Shown here: positions 5,867 to 6,549 of the stretch, piece by piece | Numbering within the stretch: position 1 is the stretch's first letter | How the letters are laid out: every line of letters begins with the position of its first letter | DNA from: Planctomycetota bacterium | GTDB lineage: Bacteria > Planctomycetota > PUPC01 > DSUN01 | DNA: 6,549 nt | Direction: 5' to 3' | Assembly: GCA_016872875.1 (NCBI GenBank) | Contig: VGYW01000453.1 | Span: 1 to 6,549, forward strand | Translations under genes and position numbers: made by a program | Notes under the pieces: generated by a model | What the model saw: the letters and a program-made list of their open reading frames with translations, nothing else | What the model was told of the DNA's origin: nothing | Databases searched by the model: none

Positions 5867-6220
5867 ATGACAGTCAAACACTACACGGAAGTCGCCGCAC
5901 AGCAGGTTGAAGAGGGAGCGAAGGGCGTGCGGATTCGCTGGGTCATCAACGAGGCCGACGGCGCGGCCAACTTCGCCATGCGCCACTTCGAGCTCGCCCC
6001 CGGCGGCCACACACCCCACCACGCCCATCCCTGGGAGCACGAGGTCTTCGTCCTCACCGGGCACGGCAAGGTCGCCGGACCCGAAGGCGAGAAGCCTTTG
6101 CGACCCGGCACCGTCGTCTTCGTCCCCCCCGGCGAGGAGCACCACTTCGCCAACGACGGCTCGGAGCCGCTCGCGCTCCTCTGCCTCATCCCAATCGCCC
6201 GCACCTGCGCCGCAGGATGA
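5867..6220 (+). CDS. Small single-domain cupin with both metal-binding motifs
   Basis: This encodes a 117-residue cytoplasmic beta-barrel protein. Cupin motif 1 is seen as HAHPWEHE (52-59): His52, His54 and Glu59, followed by Gly65. Motif 2, G(x5)PxG(x2)H(x3)N, is matched exactly by residues 81-96: Gly81, Pro87, Gly89, His92, Asn96. All three histidines and the glutamate are present, so a bound divalent metal is expected. The N-terminal part (MTVKHYTEV through RWVIN) is typical of short cupins. Such proteins can be dioxygenases, isomerases or simple binding proteins, and the substrate cannot be read from sequence. GGAGAG (5855-5860) lies 6 nt before the ATG. The gene follows the aminotransferase after 46 bp and may share its transcript. 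Shortly after its stop, insertion-sequence DNA begins, so the extreme C-terminus could have been altered, but the length is normal for the family. Confidence 0.9.
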   Translation: MTVKHYTEVAAQQVEEGAKGVRIRWVINEADGAANFAMRHFELAPGGHTPHHAHPWEHEVFVLTGHGKVAGPEGEKPLRPGTVVFVPPGEEHHFANDGSEPLALLCLIPIARTCAAG

Positions 6221-6228
6221 CTGGCGGC

Positions 6229-6327
6229 ACCCTTCGACACCTTCGCCGCCTTGGCGATCTCCGCCAGCGTGTAGCCTGCCTCCCGGAGAACCTGGATCCG
6301 CAAACGTTCCACCATTCCGATCACCAT
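6229..6327 (-). pseudogene. 5' fragment of a transposase gene (N-terminal HTH only)
   Basis: The - strand frame from the ATG at 6327 gives about 33 residues. Seen in it: MVERLRIQVLREAGYTLAEI and KAAKVSKGAA, a helix-turn-helix of the kind found at the N-terminus of IstA-like transposases and related DNA-binding proteins. A second possible start is the ATG at 6315. GAGGAG lies 5 nt before the first ATG. The frame stays open past 6229, but there it runs antisense through the cupin gene and loses any transposase-like character, so the gene is broken by truncation. Confidence 0.5.
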
Positions 6328-6398
6328 CCTTTCTCCTCGGTGGGGGCAGCGGAATTGCCGCCCGCAACCGAGCCCTACCATACCGGAAACTCACGTCC

Positions 6399-6439
6399 GG
6401 AGGTGGCAAGAGTTTCTGGAAAGGAGGTGGCAAGAATTT
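6399..6439 (-). repeat. Two 17-bp direct repeats at the insertion-sequence end
   Basis: On the + strand, GGAGGTGGCAAGAGTTT (6399-6415) and GGAGGTGGCAAGAATTT (6423-6439) differ at one base and start 24 bp apart. The outer copy is followed directly by TTGACA (6438-6443, overlapping its last bases), the presumed end of the element. Paired sites near a terminus are expected to be transposase-binding sites. Confidence 0.8.
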
Positions 6440-6443
6440 GACA

Positions 6444-6549
6444 GCGTCCCAAGTCCTTGAGATCGTGGGTGTGCCTGCGGCCGGTCCGTCGGGGGCTTTG
6501 CCCCCGAACCCCCAGGATTTTCCGCTTTCGGGCCGCCGGCACCCCAACA
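6444..6549. other. Non-coding tail containing a GC-rich stem-loop
   Basis: There is no credible gene in the last 106 bases. A perfect 8-bp stem, TCGGGGGC-TTT-GCCCCCGA (6489-6507), is followed by AACCCCCAGGATTTT. A second C5 run (6509-6513) could compete with the first for the G5 strand. No U-tract follows the stem directly, so it is not a classic intrinsic terminator, although the TTTT at 6518-6521 leaves that possible on the + strand. It may be flanking DNA that was next to the cupin gene before the insertion. Confidence 0.5.

Larger units (their letters stand above)
6229..6443 (-). mobile_element. Truncated end of an insertion sequence, probably IS21-like
   Basis: Read on the - strand, the element begins TGTCAAATTCTTGCCACC at 6443. 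It carries two direct copies of a 17-bp sequence, then a leader of about 70 bp, a Shine-Dalgarno site (GAGGAG, 6338-6333) and the start of a helix-turn-helix protein at 6327. Recognisable coding sequence stops near 6229, about 9 bp from the cupin stop, so the rest of the element is missing. Multiple terminal repeats, a terminus beginning TG, and a transposase with an N-terminal HTH fit the IS21 family. The family assignment is inference from this layout, not from a database match. Confidence 0.5.

Noticed and set aside
4650..5870. 406-residue + strand frame overlapping the aminotransferase
   Set aside because: Its product is almost entirely Arg/Pro/His-rich, as expected from an out-of-frame reading of a C-ending gene. 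The overlapping frame has a complete aminotransferase motif set.
6217..6441. + strand frame whose ATG overlaps the cupin stop (ATGA)
   Set aside because: The overlap looks like translational coupling, but the frame is antisense to the HTH transposase fragment, ends at the IS terminus and has no family features.
5594..6547. 317-residue - strand frame at the right edge
   Set aside because: It is antisense to the aminotransferase and cupin genes and has no domain-like pattern. It also crosses the IS end and the stem-loop.

Overview
The window is a GC-rich bacterial stretch with six protein-coding genes, all on the + strand, followed by the remnant of an insertion sequence on the - strand. No 16S rRNA, tRNA or other taxonomic marker is present. 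The very high GC, the C-ending codon preference, a SUMF1-type protein with a proline-rich upstream part, and a CsgG/SH3b lipoprotein would fit an uncultured Planctomycetota/Lentisphaerota-type genome. That placement is an inference with low confidence. Two of the genes (the Fic protein and the aminotransferase) appear to use TTG starts.

Layout. (1) Positions 2-985 hold the 3' part of a SUMF1/formylglycine-generating-enzyme-fold protein whose start lies before the window. Its proline-rich upstream part runs through a 7-bp tandem repeat, and the two catalytic cysteines of true FGE are absent. (2) Positions 1011-2210 encode a stand-alone AAA+/STAND-like P-loop ATPase with a probable C-terminal winged helix. 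(3) Positions 2226-3275 encode a class II Fic protein (probable AMP transferase) with an intact HPFADGNGRIGR motif, an N-terminal self-inhibitory SSNRIEG motif and a C-terminal winged helix-turn-helix. The ATPase and Fic genes are 15 bp apart and look co-transcribed. (4) A 154-bp intergenic region carries a perfect 9-bp-arm dyad, a further copy of its half-site, and a good sigma70-like promoter. (5) Positions 3430-4653 encode a lipoprotein with a CsgG-like domain, a VQPTP-repeat linker and a C-terminal SH3b domain. (6) Positions 4663-5820 encode a fold-type I PLP aminotransferase. (7) Positions 5867-6220 encode a single-domain cupin with both canonical metal-binding motifs. (8) Positions 6229-6443 are one end of an insertion sequence, probably IS21-like: a terminus beginning TGTCAA on the - strand, two 17-bp direct repeats, and the first ~33 codons of a helix-turn-helix transposase gene, truncated next to the cupin stop codon. 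(9) The last 106 bases hold a GC-rich stem-loop and no gene.

How the parts relate. The ATPase-Fic pair is the most system-like unit: a nucleotide-driven ATPase next to a self-inhibited AMPylator with a DNA-binding-type tail, followed by an operator-like dyad that includes the fic stop codon. The CsgG-like lipoprotein has its own promoter, and the aminotransferase follows it by only 9 bp, so these two and perhaps the cupin may share a transcript. The first gene, the aminotransferase and the cupin use mostly C-ending codons, while the start of fic is dominated by G-ending codons. This is compatible with separate acquisition of the fic region but does not prove it.
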